Assembly: GCF_000003815.2 (NCBI RefSeq)
Contig: NC_049994.1
Span: 6,298,980 to 6,352,542 of the forward strand
Direction: 5' to 3'
DNA from: Branchiostoma floridae
Taxonomy: Eukaryota; Chordata; Leptocardii; Amphioxiformes; Branchiostomatidae
Length of the DNA stretch: 53,563 nt
Positions within the stretch are counted from its first letter, which is position 1. Each line of letters begins with the position of its first letter. The notes under the pieces were generated by a model, which made no database searches, was not told where the DNA came from, and saw only the letters and a program-made list of their open reading frames with translations. Position numbers and translations under genes: made by a program. Positions 10,276 to 20,959 of the stretch are shown here, in pieces.

Positions 10276-11170
10276 AAGAACAAACTGACAAAACCGCCCA
10301 AAATAAACTTTACGTCATATAGATAACTAATTAAAGTAATACCACAAGGCCGGAAAGATCATATGGAAATCCCATTTTCTGACACAGAGTATCACAATGC
10401 ATTGGAAAGTTTTAGCAATTGCAAAAAAGCCCTGGGAGTGATGGGCTTCCTAAACAATTTTATGTGACTTTCTTGGGCATTCTGAAATGCCATCTTACTG
10501 ATGTACTGAATTAAGGGTTAATGACAGGTAGACTTTCATCCTCACGAAGGGAATGACTTATCACTTTGTTAAATAAAAAAAAAGGTGATGAATAGGTGAT
10601 TAAGAATAAAAGACCAATTTCACTTCTAAACGTTGACTACAAAATCCCCTCAAAGGCACTGACTAATAGACTTAAACACACTTTAAAGTTTGTTATTCAT
10701 GAAGACCAAATTTGTGTGGTACCGGGTAGGACTATATCAGACAACTTACTGGACTTTACATAAAGAACATAACTAAATATATGGAATAGAGGAATATGAA
10801 TGGGGTTTTTGTATCTTTGGATCAAGAAAGGACCTTTGATCGAGTCGATCATGACTATTTAAACAAAGTGCTTGCAAAGATGGGATATGGAGATGTATTT
10901 AGGAGTTACATTAGAACTTAATATCGTCAAGCCTATTGTAAAATAATAATCAATGGCAACCTATCAGAAAAGACCGTGTTTGGGAGAGGAGTGAGGCAAG
11001 GTTGTTCCTTGTCCCCGCTTCTATACATGATAGCTTTAGAGTCGTTAGCGTGTCTCATCAGGAAATATACTTATGATATTGAAGGGGTGCGTCTCCCAAA
11101 TGGCGTAGAGAAAAACTAAGTATGTTTGCTGATGACTTTAATGCAATACTTTCCAGGGATCATTCAATAA
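10276..11170 (+). pseudogene. L1/Tx1-like reverse transcriptase, copy 1
   Basis: It begins with the SKEQTDKTAQNKL linker. Then come IPFSDTEYHNALESF, RPISLLNVDYKIPSKALTNR, FVIHEDQICVVPGRTISDN, then DQERTFDRVDHDYLNKVLAK and RGVRQGCSLSPLLYMIALES near 10990-11040. These are RT motifs 0 to 4; the L1-type SxxLFN/QGCPLSPLLF pattern is evident. The YADD box is decayed (CLLMT in frame). Stops and frameshifts occur roughly every 100-150 bases. A closely similar copy starts at 11440. Confidence 0.75.
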
Positions 11171-11439
11171 CCAGTTTAATTCATGATATATACCGATTTT
11201 ATTGCGAGCTCAGGGGTTACATTAAGTATTTACTACAGCCCATAAAAGCCCGCGAAACGGTGTAAGCCTAAACCACCATGTGGTCGGGCTTGCAGACACA
11301 GACCAATGAGGAGCCTCCATAGGCTTGATTGACGGATCTGTACATGAGGTCACAGCCGGCGGCGGGAAACTTTGTTCACACCCGTCTCGGTCAGCACGTT
11401 CAGTGTAAAGCCCTGCCCAGACGTTTTTCATGAAGGATG

Positions 11440-12060
11440 AATAGTAGGGATACTTTCATCATCACAAAGGGAAGGACTTATCACTTTATTGAATAAAACA
11501 AGTGATGAATAGGAGATTAAGAATAAAAGACCAATTTCAGTTCTAAACGTTGACTATGAAATCCTTTCAAAAGTACTGACTAATTAATAGACGAAAACAC
11601 ACTTTAAAGTTTTTTATAGATGAAGATCAAACTTGTGCGGTTCTGGATAAGAAGATATCAGATAACTTACTGGAATTTAAATAGATAACACAACTGAATA
11701 TATGGAAATGAAGAATATGAAAGGACTTTTTGTATTTTTTTGATCAGGAAAAGGCCTTTGATCGAGTCGATCATTATTATCTAAACAAAGTGCTTAAAAA
11801 CATGGGATATGGAGATGTATTTAGGAGTTACATTAGAACTTTAAATTGTCAAGCCTACTGTAAAATAATAATCAATGGCAACTTATCAGAAAATATGTTT
11901 GGCAGAGCTTTAGAGCCGTTAGCGTGTCTTATCAGGAAAGATACAAACATTGAAGGGGTGCGTCTTCCAAACGGTGTGGAGAAAAAAAATATTAAATATG
12001 TTTGCTGATGGCTCTAATGCAGTACTTTCCGCGGATCATTCAATAACCAGTTTATTTCAT
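11440..12060 (+). pseudogene. L1/Tx1-like reverse transcriptase, copy 2
   Basis: This copy has the same order as copy 1 (RPISVLNVDYEI, DQEKAFDRVDHYYLNKVLKN, YCKIIINGNLSENMFG). It lacks the QGCSLSPLLY box through a deletion of about 60 bases near 11905: NMFGRALEPLACLIRKD joins motif regions directly. Between copies 1 and 2, 11230-11430 is an unrelated 200 bp stretch that I cannot identify. Confidence 0.7.
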
Positions 12061-12154
12061 GATATAGACATATACATGAACAGGGGACGGGGGCAAAATT
12101 GAACAGAGGAACACAGAAGCTCTCTGGTTATTGAAATGGAAGAACAGAAAGGAA

Positions 12155-12780
12155 GGGCCAGTCAAAATTAAACAATGGTCGAATACTACTATCAATTTAC
12201 TGGGTGGCACTTTTGAGGCAAGGTTTGTCGGAAGATGGCGATGGGCGTGAGGTTGTAGAAGAAGCCATAGAAGGTAGTAGTAGTAAGTAGTAGTAGCTAG
12301 GGTAGTAAGGAGGACGGGGAGCCGCCTATTGTTCTTGTACAGCCCCCGGTAGAACCTCGTGTAGTCTAGAGTAGTGTAGAGGACAATGACTACGTCAGGT
12401 ACCCCGTTAGAGAGAACGAAGGAGTCCCATACAAAAGCGCATGTAAATTGCTTCTGTAGAACGACAAAGAAAAATGAGTTGTAAAAAAAATAATGCATTT
12501 TCGAACCTTGAAGTGGGCAGCCATCTGAGGGCGAATAGTTAGCCGGGGGGAGGCGAGTAGTGCGTTTTGCTTGGAAAGCCATACTTCGGCGTTGGGCTTC
12601 GGTCCTTCGGTAAGTCGTACTGCTTTTAGTAAGATAAGGTGGTTGCCTCTTCCCAAATTGACAATTTGTGTAAGTGCATGTCATATTATAGCATATACCT
12701 TAGTTGTCAGTGGCATTAGGATGACCTGTAGTCATGAGTAAAAATGTAGTTTGGTCAAGAGAGGTCGTGACCGTATGCAT
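12155..12780 (+). repeat. L1/Tx1 RT thumb remnant and dispersed non-coding repeat
   Basis: It starts with IKQWSNTTINLLGGTFEA (about 12165-12215), which follows the RT palm in this element family. Non-coding sequence then contains a (gta)n-rich patch near 12265-12300 and the gccatacttcggcgttggg block at 12580. A parallel copy with the same order lies at 17990-18520. Open frames on the opposite strand here are fortuitous. Confidence 0.5.
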
Positions 12781-12900
12781 GTGGTTGAAGTACTGGTTAA
12801 AGTCGGGAGAAATGTCTCCACTATTCTGAGGGAGTTGATAGTAATGGTGGTCAGGCTAGGTATGTGTATGTTTGTGCGTTCTCTTCCCTTATCCCTGCAC

Positions 12901-13177
12901 AAGTACGAAGGACATTGACGTTTGGCGCTGGAGAGGTCAACTACTGCCAGGCCACCCGACTGTGCTTCACAAGTACGAAGGACATTGACGTTTGGCGCTG
13001 GAGAGGTCAACTACTGCCAGGCCACCCGACTCTGCTTCACAAGTACGAAGGACATTGACGTTTGGCGCTGGAGAGGTCAACTACTGCCAGGCCACCCGAC
13101 TCTGCTTCACAAGTACGAAGGACATTGACGTTTGGCGCTGGAGAGGTCAACTACTGCCAGGCCACCCGACTCTGCTT
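12901..13177 (+). repeat. Tandem repeat, 70 bp x 4
   Basis: Four near-identical 70 bp units start at 12901, 12971, 13041 and 13111 (each aagtacgaaggacattgacg...). Copies 1 and 2 differ by one base visible in the last line of the unit (ctgtgcttc versus ctctgcttc). Because 70 is not a multiple of 3, the frame rotates from unit to unit, and all three forward frames stay open across the array. It is a minisatellite. Confidence 0.95.
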
Positions 13178-13399
13178 GCAGGCGGACGTCATGCCACAGT
13201 CGCCACCCTAACGGGGACTCCTGCAGCGTCCACTTCATCGCCGGGGCATGTTCCACTGAAGGCCGGTGAGGGCACCTGTGGAGCGACTGTGGACATGTAC
13301 AGACGTCTGTGCGCGGTGCAGCAACCCGGGAGAAGGGAGGGACACCTTAGAGAAGTACCACTTGTTTACAACCTGCCGAGCGGAAGCGGAGAGAGGAGA

Positions 13400-13945
13400 A
13401 CCCCTTATCTGTTATCTTCAAAAAGTCTGTAAATTGGAAAACTGCCTAAATAACCCCAATCCATAAGAAGAGAAGTAGACAGGACCCAGACAATTATAGG
13501 CTAGTAAGCCTGGCTAGGGATGTACTGGTAAACGACCTACGGTACATGAGTTCCATGAGCACTCAAGTTACAACACAAGACTGGAGAGGTTAAAACTGCC
13601 ATCGCTCAAATTTAGAAAAGATAGAGGAAACATGATTCAAGTATTTAAATTTCTCACAGGCAGGGAGAGGGTACAGGCAGATTGGCAGGTCCCCAAAAGA
13701 TCTTGCACCAAACAACTACGTGTGGTCAATAAACGACTGGTCACAAGAGGGGGAACCGGTGGATACTGTCTACCTGGATTTTAGGAAAGCATTCGACTCA
13801 GTTCCACACCAGAGGTTGCTTGTCAAACTGCAATCATATGGGGACATTGTCAAGTGGATACAGGTCTTTCTCCTCCACAGAAAGCAAAAGGTAGCAATCC
13901 ACGGAGCTCACTCCTCTTGGCGGGATGGACAGGCAGTTCTCTAGT
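13400..13945 (+). pseudogene. CR1/L2-like reverse transcriptase fragment
   Basis: Near 13430-13510 the frames give WKTA, ITPIHKK, RQDPDNYRLVSL (RT motif 0-1). After a rearranged middle, an open frame at 13720-13944 gives DTVYLDFRKAFDSVPHQRLL and LVKLQSYGDIVKWIQVFLLH (RT motif 3, first catalytic Asp). The later FADD motif is absent. This is a different lineage from the L1/Tx1 copies. Confidence 0.7.
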
Positions 13946-14119
13946 TTACTAAACACAGTAGGAGAAGAACATGAAAGGATATGGAGAAATCTAGTGCTGG
14001 AGGCAACCAACCATGGTTCCCGACTCTTCATGCCAGATGAGGATGGAATTAGGCGAGATTAGGTGAATTCGCCCTTATTTCTTCAGGTTCTAGATGTAAT
14101 GCTTTTCATTCTTCAAGGT

Positions 14120-14345
14120 TGGCTTATTACTCTAAGTATTCTAAGCATGTTAACGGGTTGAGGAATGATGACATGAGATACAAGGTTTTCAAATTTTTAA
14201 GGAAGGAGAAATCGTGTGGGGTTGGAATTCTTTTTTCTAGACAAAGCAATATTAAATTGATTAATGTGGCTAGGGACGTGCAGGGAAGGTTTCTGACATT
14301 AGATTTAATTAAAGGTCGATCTGTCTACGTATAAAATATATAATA
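14120..14345 (+). pseudogene. L1/Tx1-like endonuclease start fragment
   Basis: It reads VNGLRNDDMRYKVFKFLRKE, then CGVGILFSRQSNIKLINVAR and GRFLTLDLIKGRSVYV. This is the first third of the endonuclease domain, truncated by the Tigger element whose end begins at 14365. An internal deletion removes the LQE box. Confidence 0.65.
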
Positions 14346-14364
14346 TTTAAGCGCCAAACAAATA

Positions 14365-15490
14365 CAGTGGAAACCAGCTATTTGCAATACACATTGGCGC
14401 AAAAGTCGGCTTGTACGTGTTGCAAAGAATTCTGAAATCCAAAACCGTTCCCATTAGCGCCATTGTATACAGCACCCCCTATGTGCAAAGCCCAAATCGG
14501 CTAATTGGGAAAAAAATTCAAAATGCAACAAAAAATACGCCAAACCACCGAGGAAGAGAGTGGAGCTAACCTTAGCAGATAAAGTTAATGTAATCCAGCT
14601 CCTGAACAGCGTTCCAAAGATATCGCGGACGGAATGCAGGGTGAATCAGAACCGAGCAGCCATCCTGCGGTAGTGGGAATCCAACAGCAATCCTAACAGG
14701 AAGAGGCAGCAAGAGGGCAAGAATAAAGACGTAGAAGAGGCTCTCATGCGCTGGTTCGTCAATGGCAGAGCGAAGGATGCCCCACTCTACGGCCCCATCC
14801 TGATGGAGAAGGCCAAGCAGCTGGCAGCAGGCCTTGGTGACCACGACTTCGAACCCACCGAGGGATGGCTGGGCCGATGAAAGAAGCGGAACAACATAAA
14901 GTTCATCAGAGCGCATGGCGAGAAGAAGGACGCAGTCCGCGGAGGACTGGGTAAGAGACGTTCTGCCTACCATTCTAGAAGACTGTGACAGTGAAGACAT
15001 CTATAACTGCGACGAGACCGGCCTTTTGGATCGCGCACTACACAGGGGGACGTTGGCTCAGAAGACAGAAGTTGTCCGGAAGCAAGAAGGTCATGGACAG
15101 AATCAGTGTCATGTTCTGCTGTAACATGACTGAAACCGACAAACTGACTCCTCTGGTCATCGGAAAAAGCCAGACGCCGAGTTGCTTCCGAGCTAAGTGT
15201 GTTCCGTTACCCTGGGAGAACAACAAGACAGCCTGGATGACGGCCGCCATCTTCAAGGACTGGGTGCGGAACGTCGACGAAGAGATGGGAAAGAGGTGGA
15301 AGAAGATCTTGCCTCTCCTGGACAACTGTACGGTTCATCCTCATGACGTCCCCCTGAGCAACATCCGCCTGATGTTCCTACCTGCCCACAACACGCCACT
15401 GATCCAGCCGCTAGATCAGGGCATTATTCAGAACTTTAAAGCCCTTTATGTGCAACAAAAGAAGACAGATCTTGCGGATATTTCTCTGTT
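14365..15490 (+). pseudogene. Tigger-like DNA transposon with near-complete transposase
   Basis: A terminus-like cagtggaaaccagctatttg follows a TA dinucleotide at 14363-14364. The transposase frames follow: PPRKRVELTLADKVNVIQLL (psq-type HTH, about 14540-14610), ALMRWFVNGRAKDAPLYGPI to EPTEGWLGR (HTH_Tnp_Tc5, about 14740-14880), YNCDETGL (first Asp, about 15003), LLDNCTVHP (second Asp, about 15315), PLDQGIIQNFKALY (third Asp, about 15410). All three catalytic Asp are still encoded. An in-frame stop replaces a codon at about 14671 and another at about 14878, and there are shifts near 14950 and 15060. The open frame 14985-15494 covers most of the DDE core. The right terminus is lost at about 15490, where L1/Tx1 sequence resumes. 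Confidence 0.75.
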
Positions 15491-16090
15491 CTGAAAAAAG
15501 GAACGCAAAACATTATCCTATGTGGGGACTTGAATTGTGTGAAACCATAGATTTAGCCAAGGGGGAGGTCAATTGTTTGATTTGGAAGACTTGTGGAAAA
15601 AGGAGAACTCCTTCGATAGACTGTATACTTAGAGAAATACGGATAGAGGCATATAGTGTAACTTGATAGAATTTATTCAAGCTAAAGGAGTTTAGAGGTT
15701 CACTGTTTCCTTCTCAGATCTTGATGGATTTTGTATGTATTTTGAAGACATAATGGATGAAATACAAATAGGGAAGGAATCATGGAGATGTAATATATCA
15801 ATTCTACAAGATGAGTGTTTTCAGAACAATTAAAAAAATGCCTTAATGTTTGGGTACTATTGACAATTTGACACCCTTTTCTCAAACAAAAGAACATGGT
15901 GAGATAACACGAAAGAGAAAATTAGGAATTTGATTATAACGAATTCCGTCAGGATTCAAAGGCAAAGGATGATGTCCTGAAAAGAAATTACTTGTCTTTT
16001 GGATGAGCCGAATACAAATGGGGATATAGTGAAGGGATTGGCTGAATTGAAAAAAAAATACTTTGGTATACTTAAAAGCTATTGAAATAT
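15491..16090 (+). pseudogene. L1/Tx1-like ORF2 fragment (GDFN motif to linker)
   Basis: It parallels 8.03-8.6 kb and 9.0-9.4 kb: the ILCGDLNCVKP-like motif (about 15505-15545), FDLEDLWKKENSFDR, then a linker ending in ELKKKYFGILK. Frame breaks are frequent. It directly abuts the Tigger DDE fragment at about 15490. Confidence 0.5.
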
Positions 16091-16099
16091 CACATTTAG

Positions 16100-16720
16100 G
16101 AAGAACTTAAAGTGGGTTCCACAAATTGCAGATATCGCCAACATAGCTAACAGATCTCTCGGCTTTATTCGACACAACATATAAAGATAACCAAAGCCAT
16201 CAAGGAAGCAGCTTACAAAGCACTGGTTATATTAGACCAACCCTAGAGTACGCAAGAAGAGTGTGGGCAACAAGGACATCACTATTACTGTTTTAAAGAA
16301 ATTCCAGCACAGAGCTGTTAAGGTGGATTGTTGCCGTTTCCGGTCCGGTCTTTCAGTGTAGGAGCCATGTTACAAGACTTGGGTCTGGAGACGCTACAGA
16401 CAAGACGGAAAAAAATAGACTTACAACCTTCTTCAAGTTTCCTCGTTAAATTGTCCCAGTATTAACTCGAAAACCTCCGCTGCAGGACAGCTTACAGAGA
16501 AATGTTCTTTTTTTCCGCGCACGGTCGTAGACGGGAGCTCTCTACCTACAGAAATAGCAACTTCACCACCCCTGTCCTCCTTCAGGGAGAAGGTGGCCCA
16601 GCTAAACTAATTACTAGTATGGTCATCCCCCTATACCATCTATCATACCAGCAACAGTTAAAAGCTCTTCTGGCCTCTGACCTGGCCAAGAAGTGAGGCA
16701 GATTCATCGATATGACGAAA
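16100..16720 (+). pseudogene. CR1-like RT C-terminal fragment
   Basis: The frames give VPQIADIANIANRSLGFIRH, then YIRPTLEYARRVWATRTS (the YxRPxLEYAxxVW motif of the CR1/L2 ORF2 tail), then QHRAVRWIVA and a decayed terminal region. It has several stops and no upstream RT core here. Confidence 0.6.
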
Positions 16721-16739
16721 TTGGCTACCTCAACCTGAA

Positions 16740-17960
16740 GAAAAACAAAGAGATCTAGAATAGGATGGGAAGAAGAAGGTGAGAAAACCCATGAACTTTT
16801 CTTGTCTAGCTATAGAGAAGCAGAAAGAGGGATGGAGATCAATAAGATACAGAATAAAGACGGTAAAGCTGTTTTTCAGCTCAGCCTCTAGTGTTCTTGC
16901 TGATTCTGCTGGGCGAGCTCTAGGTGGTATTTTGGGTAAAAAAAAGAAGAAAAAAAGAAAGAACTTGTACAAACACAAACAGGTACCCACAAGGTTTTTG
17001 AAAAATATTATGATGATATATTTTCTAAAGAACAGACAGTCAAAACTGCACAATATGAATTGTTCAGTCAAGTCAAATGATACGACAAGAGCAGAGAAAT
17101 CATATGAAAAGCCCCCTTTCTGAAGCAGAGTACTACAATGCATTGGAATGTTTTAGCGATGGAAAAGGCCCTGACAGCGATGGGCTTCCTAAAGAATTCT
17201 ATATTACATTCTGGGGCATTCTGAAATTCGTACCATGTTACAGAGTCTGGCGTTCTCCATGAAGGGTTAGTGGAAGGGATACTTTAATCCTCACAAAGGG
17301 AAGGACTTATCGCTCTGTGGAATAAAAAAAAAGTGATTTATTGGAGATTAAGAATAAAAGACCAATTTCACTTCTAAACGTTGACTACAAAATCCCCTCA
17401 AAGGCACTGACTAACAGACTTAAACACACTTAAAGTTTGTTATTCATGAAGACCAAAGTTGTAGGAAGATATCAGACAGCTTATTAGATTTCAAGAACAT
17501 AACTTAATATATGGAACAGAGAAATGTGACAAAGGAGTTTTTGTATCGTTAGATCAAGAGAAGGCTGTTAATCGAGTCGACCATGATTATTTAAACAAAG
17601 TACTTACAAAGATGGGATATGCAGATGTGTTAAGTTACATAAGAACTTTATATTGTCAAGCATATTGTAAAAAAATAATCAATGGTGATCTATCAGAAAA
17701 GATCATGCTTCGGACAGGAGTGATGCAAGGTTGTTCCTTGTCCCCACTTTTATACATAATATAGATCCGTCAGCATGTCTCATCAGGAAAGATACAACTA
17801 TTGAAGGGGTGCGTCTCCCAAACGGTGTGGAGAAGAAAAAAAGTACGTTTGCTGATGACTCTAATGCAATACTTTTAATGGATCATTCAATAGCCATTTT
17901 ATTTCATGATATAAACATGAACAGGGGACGGGGGGGAAAATGAACAGAGGAAAGACAGAA
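16740..17960 (+). pseudogene. L1/Tx1-like reverse transcriptase, copy 3
   Basis: It starts with the EN-RT linker (EINKIQNKDGKA-like near 16835, QTQTGTHKVFEKYY near 16970, FSKEQTVKTAQYEL near 17023). It continues with EAEYYNALECFSDGKGPDSD (17120-17185), RPISLLNVDYKIPSKALTNR (about 17355), DQEKAVNRVDHDYLNKVLTK (about 17555) and MQGCSLSPLLYI (about 17725), then ACLIRKDTTIEGVRLPNG. The catalytic FDRVDH Phe-Asp has become VNRVDH, so the first catalytic Asp is lost. A 17-base poly-A/G-rich insertion lies near 16938-16962. It is a third copy of the family at 10.3 and 11.4 kb. Confidence 0.7.
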
Positions 17961-17984
17961 GCTCTCTGATTATGGAAATGGAGG

Positions 17985-18520
17985 AACAGAAAGGAAGGAC
18001 CAGTCAAAATCAAACAATTGTCGAACACTACTCGTGACTACTGTTGATTTGCACGGTGGCACTTTCGGGCATGGGAGATTTCGTTTGGGAGAGTAGAGAG
18101 GCAAGCTTTGTCGGACAAAGGCACAACAAATAATAAACAGGAAAGTTGGTGGGCGTGATGTTGTGGAAGAAGCCATAGAAGGTAGTAGTAGTAGCGTGGG
18201 GAGTGAGGAAGACGGGGAGCCGCCTATTGTTCTTCACTAGCCTCTTGTAGAGGACAATGACCACGCCGAGGCCAGTTACCCAGTTAGTAAGAACAAAGGA
18301 GCCCGGCCAAAAGCACATGTAAACTGCTTCTTAAGGGTGACAGAGAAAAATATGATTTAAAAAAAAAATTGAATGCATTTTCGGACCTTTGAAGTGGACA
18401 GCCATCTTAGGTCAAATAGTTAGCCGGGGGGGGGGGGGGGCAGGTAGTACATTTTGCTTTGAAAGCCATACTTCGGCGTTGGGCTTCGGTCCTTCGGTCC
18501 TTCGTACTGCTTTTAGTACG
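17985..18520 (+). repeat. RT thumb remnant and dispersed repeat, second full copy
   Basis: It matches 12120-12600 in order: tggaggaacagaaaggaagg, caattgtcgaacac, a (gta)n patch at 18183-18195, the aggacaatgacc segment, then the gccatacttcggcgttggg block at 18467. The copies differ by several indels. Poly-G at 18426-18440. Confidence 0.6.
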
Positions 18521-18700
18521 GAGGGTCAGCACCAGACGACGAGAGGTCATTATCTTAGGTTATCTGTGCCACTGGCCAAATCTACTGTGCGTCGTTTGCA
18601 GTTAGGACAGTACAGAAATGGAACTCATTGCCAGTAGAGGTCGTGAAAGCAGAGTCAGTTAATAGCTTCAAAATATGGTTGGCTTTGTGCTGGGGAAAGA
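18521..18700 (+). pseudogene. CR1-like ORF2 terminal fragment
   Basis: In frame-shifted pieces it reads VRRLQLGQYRNGTHCQ, and in another frame RTVQKWNSLPVEVVKAESVN followed by SFKIWL. The pattern WNxLPxxVVxAxSxxxFKxxL is the usual C-terminus of CR1/L2-type ORF2. About 18700-19780 after it shows no coding similarity that I can see. Within it, 19106-19215 repeats 9683-9790. Confidence 0.55.
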
Positions 18701-19779
18701 AGAAGTACTGTGAGCGACAGGAGGCTGACTACACGGGCAGTGATGCCTTCTTCACCTAGAAATCATCAGGTATCGTCAGGCCTGTAAGATGGAGTGTGAC
18801 AGGCGACGGATGGACGGCGACGGAACGCCAACAAGATGAATCTTTGGGCGCTGATTATGAACTCTGGAACCACATGTTTAAATTTTGTAGGTCGACATTT
18901 TTACCATGCACTATATGTGTTTATATTTCTTTGTACATGTATATTTCTTTCCGTCATTCTATTCTAAAATATTTTAGCGATGAAAATGCTGGAAAATTAT
19001 GCGTATTCCCTCACAGAGGACGGCTCGATATTAACTCGTGTGCGGGTGTAGGAAGGGTAAGGGTAAAAAAGAAAAGAAATGCAGTTCATCGGTTTCGTAA
19101 AAGAGAGAGAGAAAGGGACGACCAAAGAGAAGAAGCAAAGAGAGCAGCCAGGTATTAATTTATGACAACAGTAAGGTGATATAAGCTGATATCGGTAACC
19201 AACTCGAGCTCCCGAAAGAGATCAGATCTGATTATGTATCCCAGGAAGACGACACACTTGGTGCTACTAGAGCTGACGGTACCCTAGGAAGATAAAGTGG
19301 AAGAGGCCCATGAAATGAAGCTACAAAAATACCATACCAGGAGCTACTAGCCTGCTGTAGTGGAAGCTGTCTGTAGGGGTTTTATTGTAGAATCAACGTG
19401 GAGAACCCTCGAACTCCTTAGATTTGTAGGAAGAAAGAGCAGAAACCCGACGCGAAAGATAGTGGAGACGGCCCGAGAAGCCCCCCACTGGTCGTGGAGA
19501 CAACTCCTCGCCAGGCAGTGACTGGCCATCACTGATGCCCCGCCGACAAGAGGTGTACTACGTAAAGGGCCGAAACGCCGATGACTGCTGGATCATGGAC
19601 GTAGCTGACGATGCATGGTGAGGAGAGCAGGGAAACCTCTGTATGATGTACGTTTAGGGTGAAATTACCGAACTGTTGTATGCTAAAAATTAACACCGCA
19701 TAAACTACACTGCGTATAACTGCAAAGGGTCTGGAACCTGTAACCAAAAGCTACACATGGAGGCACTTAGTTGGCAGAT

Positions 19780-20166
19780 CAAAATGAATGGTCGAACACT
19801 ACAATTAATTTGCTGGGTGGTACTTTGGAGTATGGGAATTTGGCTGTTTTGAATTGAAACCAAAGATGAAATGAATATAAGGCAGATCAAGCAAAATGGG
19901 AAGTTAATACTTTTGCAATAGAAAGGAGGAAGGTAATAATTTATTGTTTGCTTGCTCCAACTCTATGGTACATTGCTCCCATTTTTAAAGTACCATTTGA
20001 GTGCGCAAAGGAGATTGAAAAAGTAACTTATCAATTCTTGTGGGGAAGAATGAATGGAACGGTTACGAGAGAGACTCTTCATTTGCTAGAAAAATCAAGG
20101 AGGATTGAAATGATGAATTTGATTGAAAAAATGTGTGCTTGCCTTAACCTTGAAGGAAATAATTAA
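19780..20166 (+). pseudogene. L1/Tx1-like ORF2 C-terminal fragment
   Basis: It begins with WSNTTINLLGGTLEYGN, then VNTFAIERRKVIIYCLLAPT, WYIAPIFKVPFECAKEIEKV, TYQFLWGRMNGTVTRETLHL. This is the standard L1/Tx1 region C-terminal to the RT (I..FLWG....V.RETL.LP..GGL). It is largely open and better preserved than the other copies. Confidence 0.7.
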
Positions 20167-20174
20167 TAAAGATA

Positions 20175-20940
20175 CGGCTTGGACTTCAAGTACAGACTCA
20201 TGAACTCTGCCGAGGCTAGAGGCATTTACAACATGGATGAATCCGGAGTGTTTTACAGGACAACTTCATCAAAGACCCTCTTTGTCGGTGGAGAAAAGTG
20301 CAGCGGCATGAAACAGTCAAAGGCGAGACTCACAATGATGCTGTGCGCTAACATGGATTGAAAGAAAGAGAAGCCCTTGGTGATCGGTAAATAGGACACC
20401 AGTGTGCTTCAAGAACATTGCTACACCGGTACCGACCTTGCCTGTGACCTACAGGAACAACAAAAAAGCATGGATGACGTCAGACATTTTCTGCAACTGG
20501 CTAGAGGGAAGGAAAATCCTGTTGTTTACGGACAATGCGCCGAGCCACCCAAATGTCACCCTCCAGAACGCGCAGCGGCAATTCTTTCCACCCAACACTA
20601 CCAGCAAACTCCAGCCGATGGACCATGGGAATATTCAGACTGTAAAGCTAAAGCATCGCAAGCCCCCTGTGCCTGCTCCTGTGTCACCCCCTGTGCCTGT
20701 TGCTGTGTCTGTGCAACCCCCTGTGCCTGCTGCCCCTGTGCCTGCCCCTGTGCCTGCTGCCCCTGTGCCACCCCCTGTGACAGACAGCACTATGTAGTTA
20801 TGGAAGCAACCGGCATTGACATTTCCAAGAAGGTTATGGTCTTGGGCGGTATCCAGTGGGTGGAAAGGCACGGAGAGAGACCAGCTCGTAGACCATTGAG
20901 GAGTGCTTCAGGAAAGCCGGCTCCTCTGCCTCCAGTCTTG
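20175..20940 (+). pseudogene. Tigger transposase DDE domain with Pro-rich minisatellite insertion
   Basis: It reads IYNMDESGVFYRTTSSKTLF (first Asp, 20185-20250), then LTMMLCANMD and TLPVTYRNNKKAWMTSDIFC, then LFTDNAPSHPNVTLQNAQ (second Asp, about 20525), then QPMDHGNIQTVK (third Asp, about 20615). The frame then enters a Pro/Ala/Val-rich run from a repeat of the type ccctgtgcctgct (20660-20790). It ends with IDISKKVMVLGGIQWVER, the conserved segment near the Tigger C-terminus. In-frame stops near 20360 and 20392 plus a shift near 20402 break it. The Pro-rich run replaces a normally unremarkable linker. Confidence 0.75.
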
Positions 20941-20959
20941 CTGGTGACTTCAAGTTTAC

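Noticed and set aside
12052-12684. 210-codon open frame on the minus strand
   Set aside because: It is the reverse of a dispersed repeat that contains an RT thumb remnant on the + strand; its sequence is low complexity (Tyr runs from the gta patch).
12901-13177. Possible CRISPR array
   Set aside because: Contiguous 70 bp units with no variable spacers, in a eukaryotic repeat-rich region.
12864-13432. Overlapping forward open frames up to 146 codons
   Set aside because: They are produced by the 70 bp tandem repeat and its downstream edge; the frame rotates with each unit.
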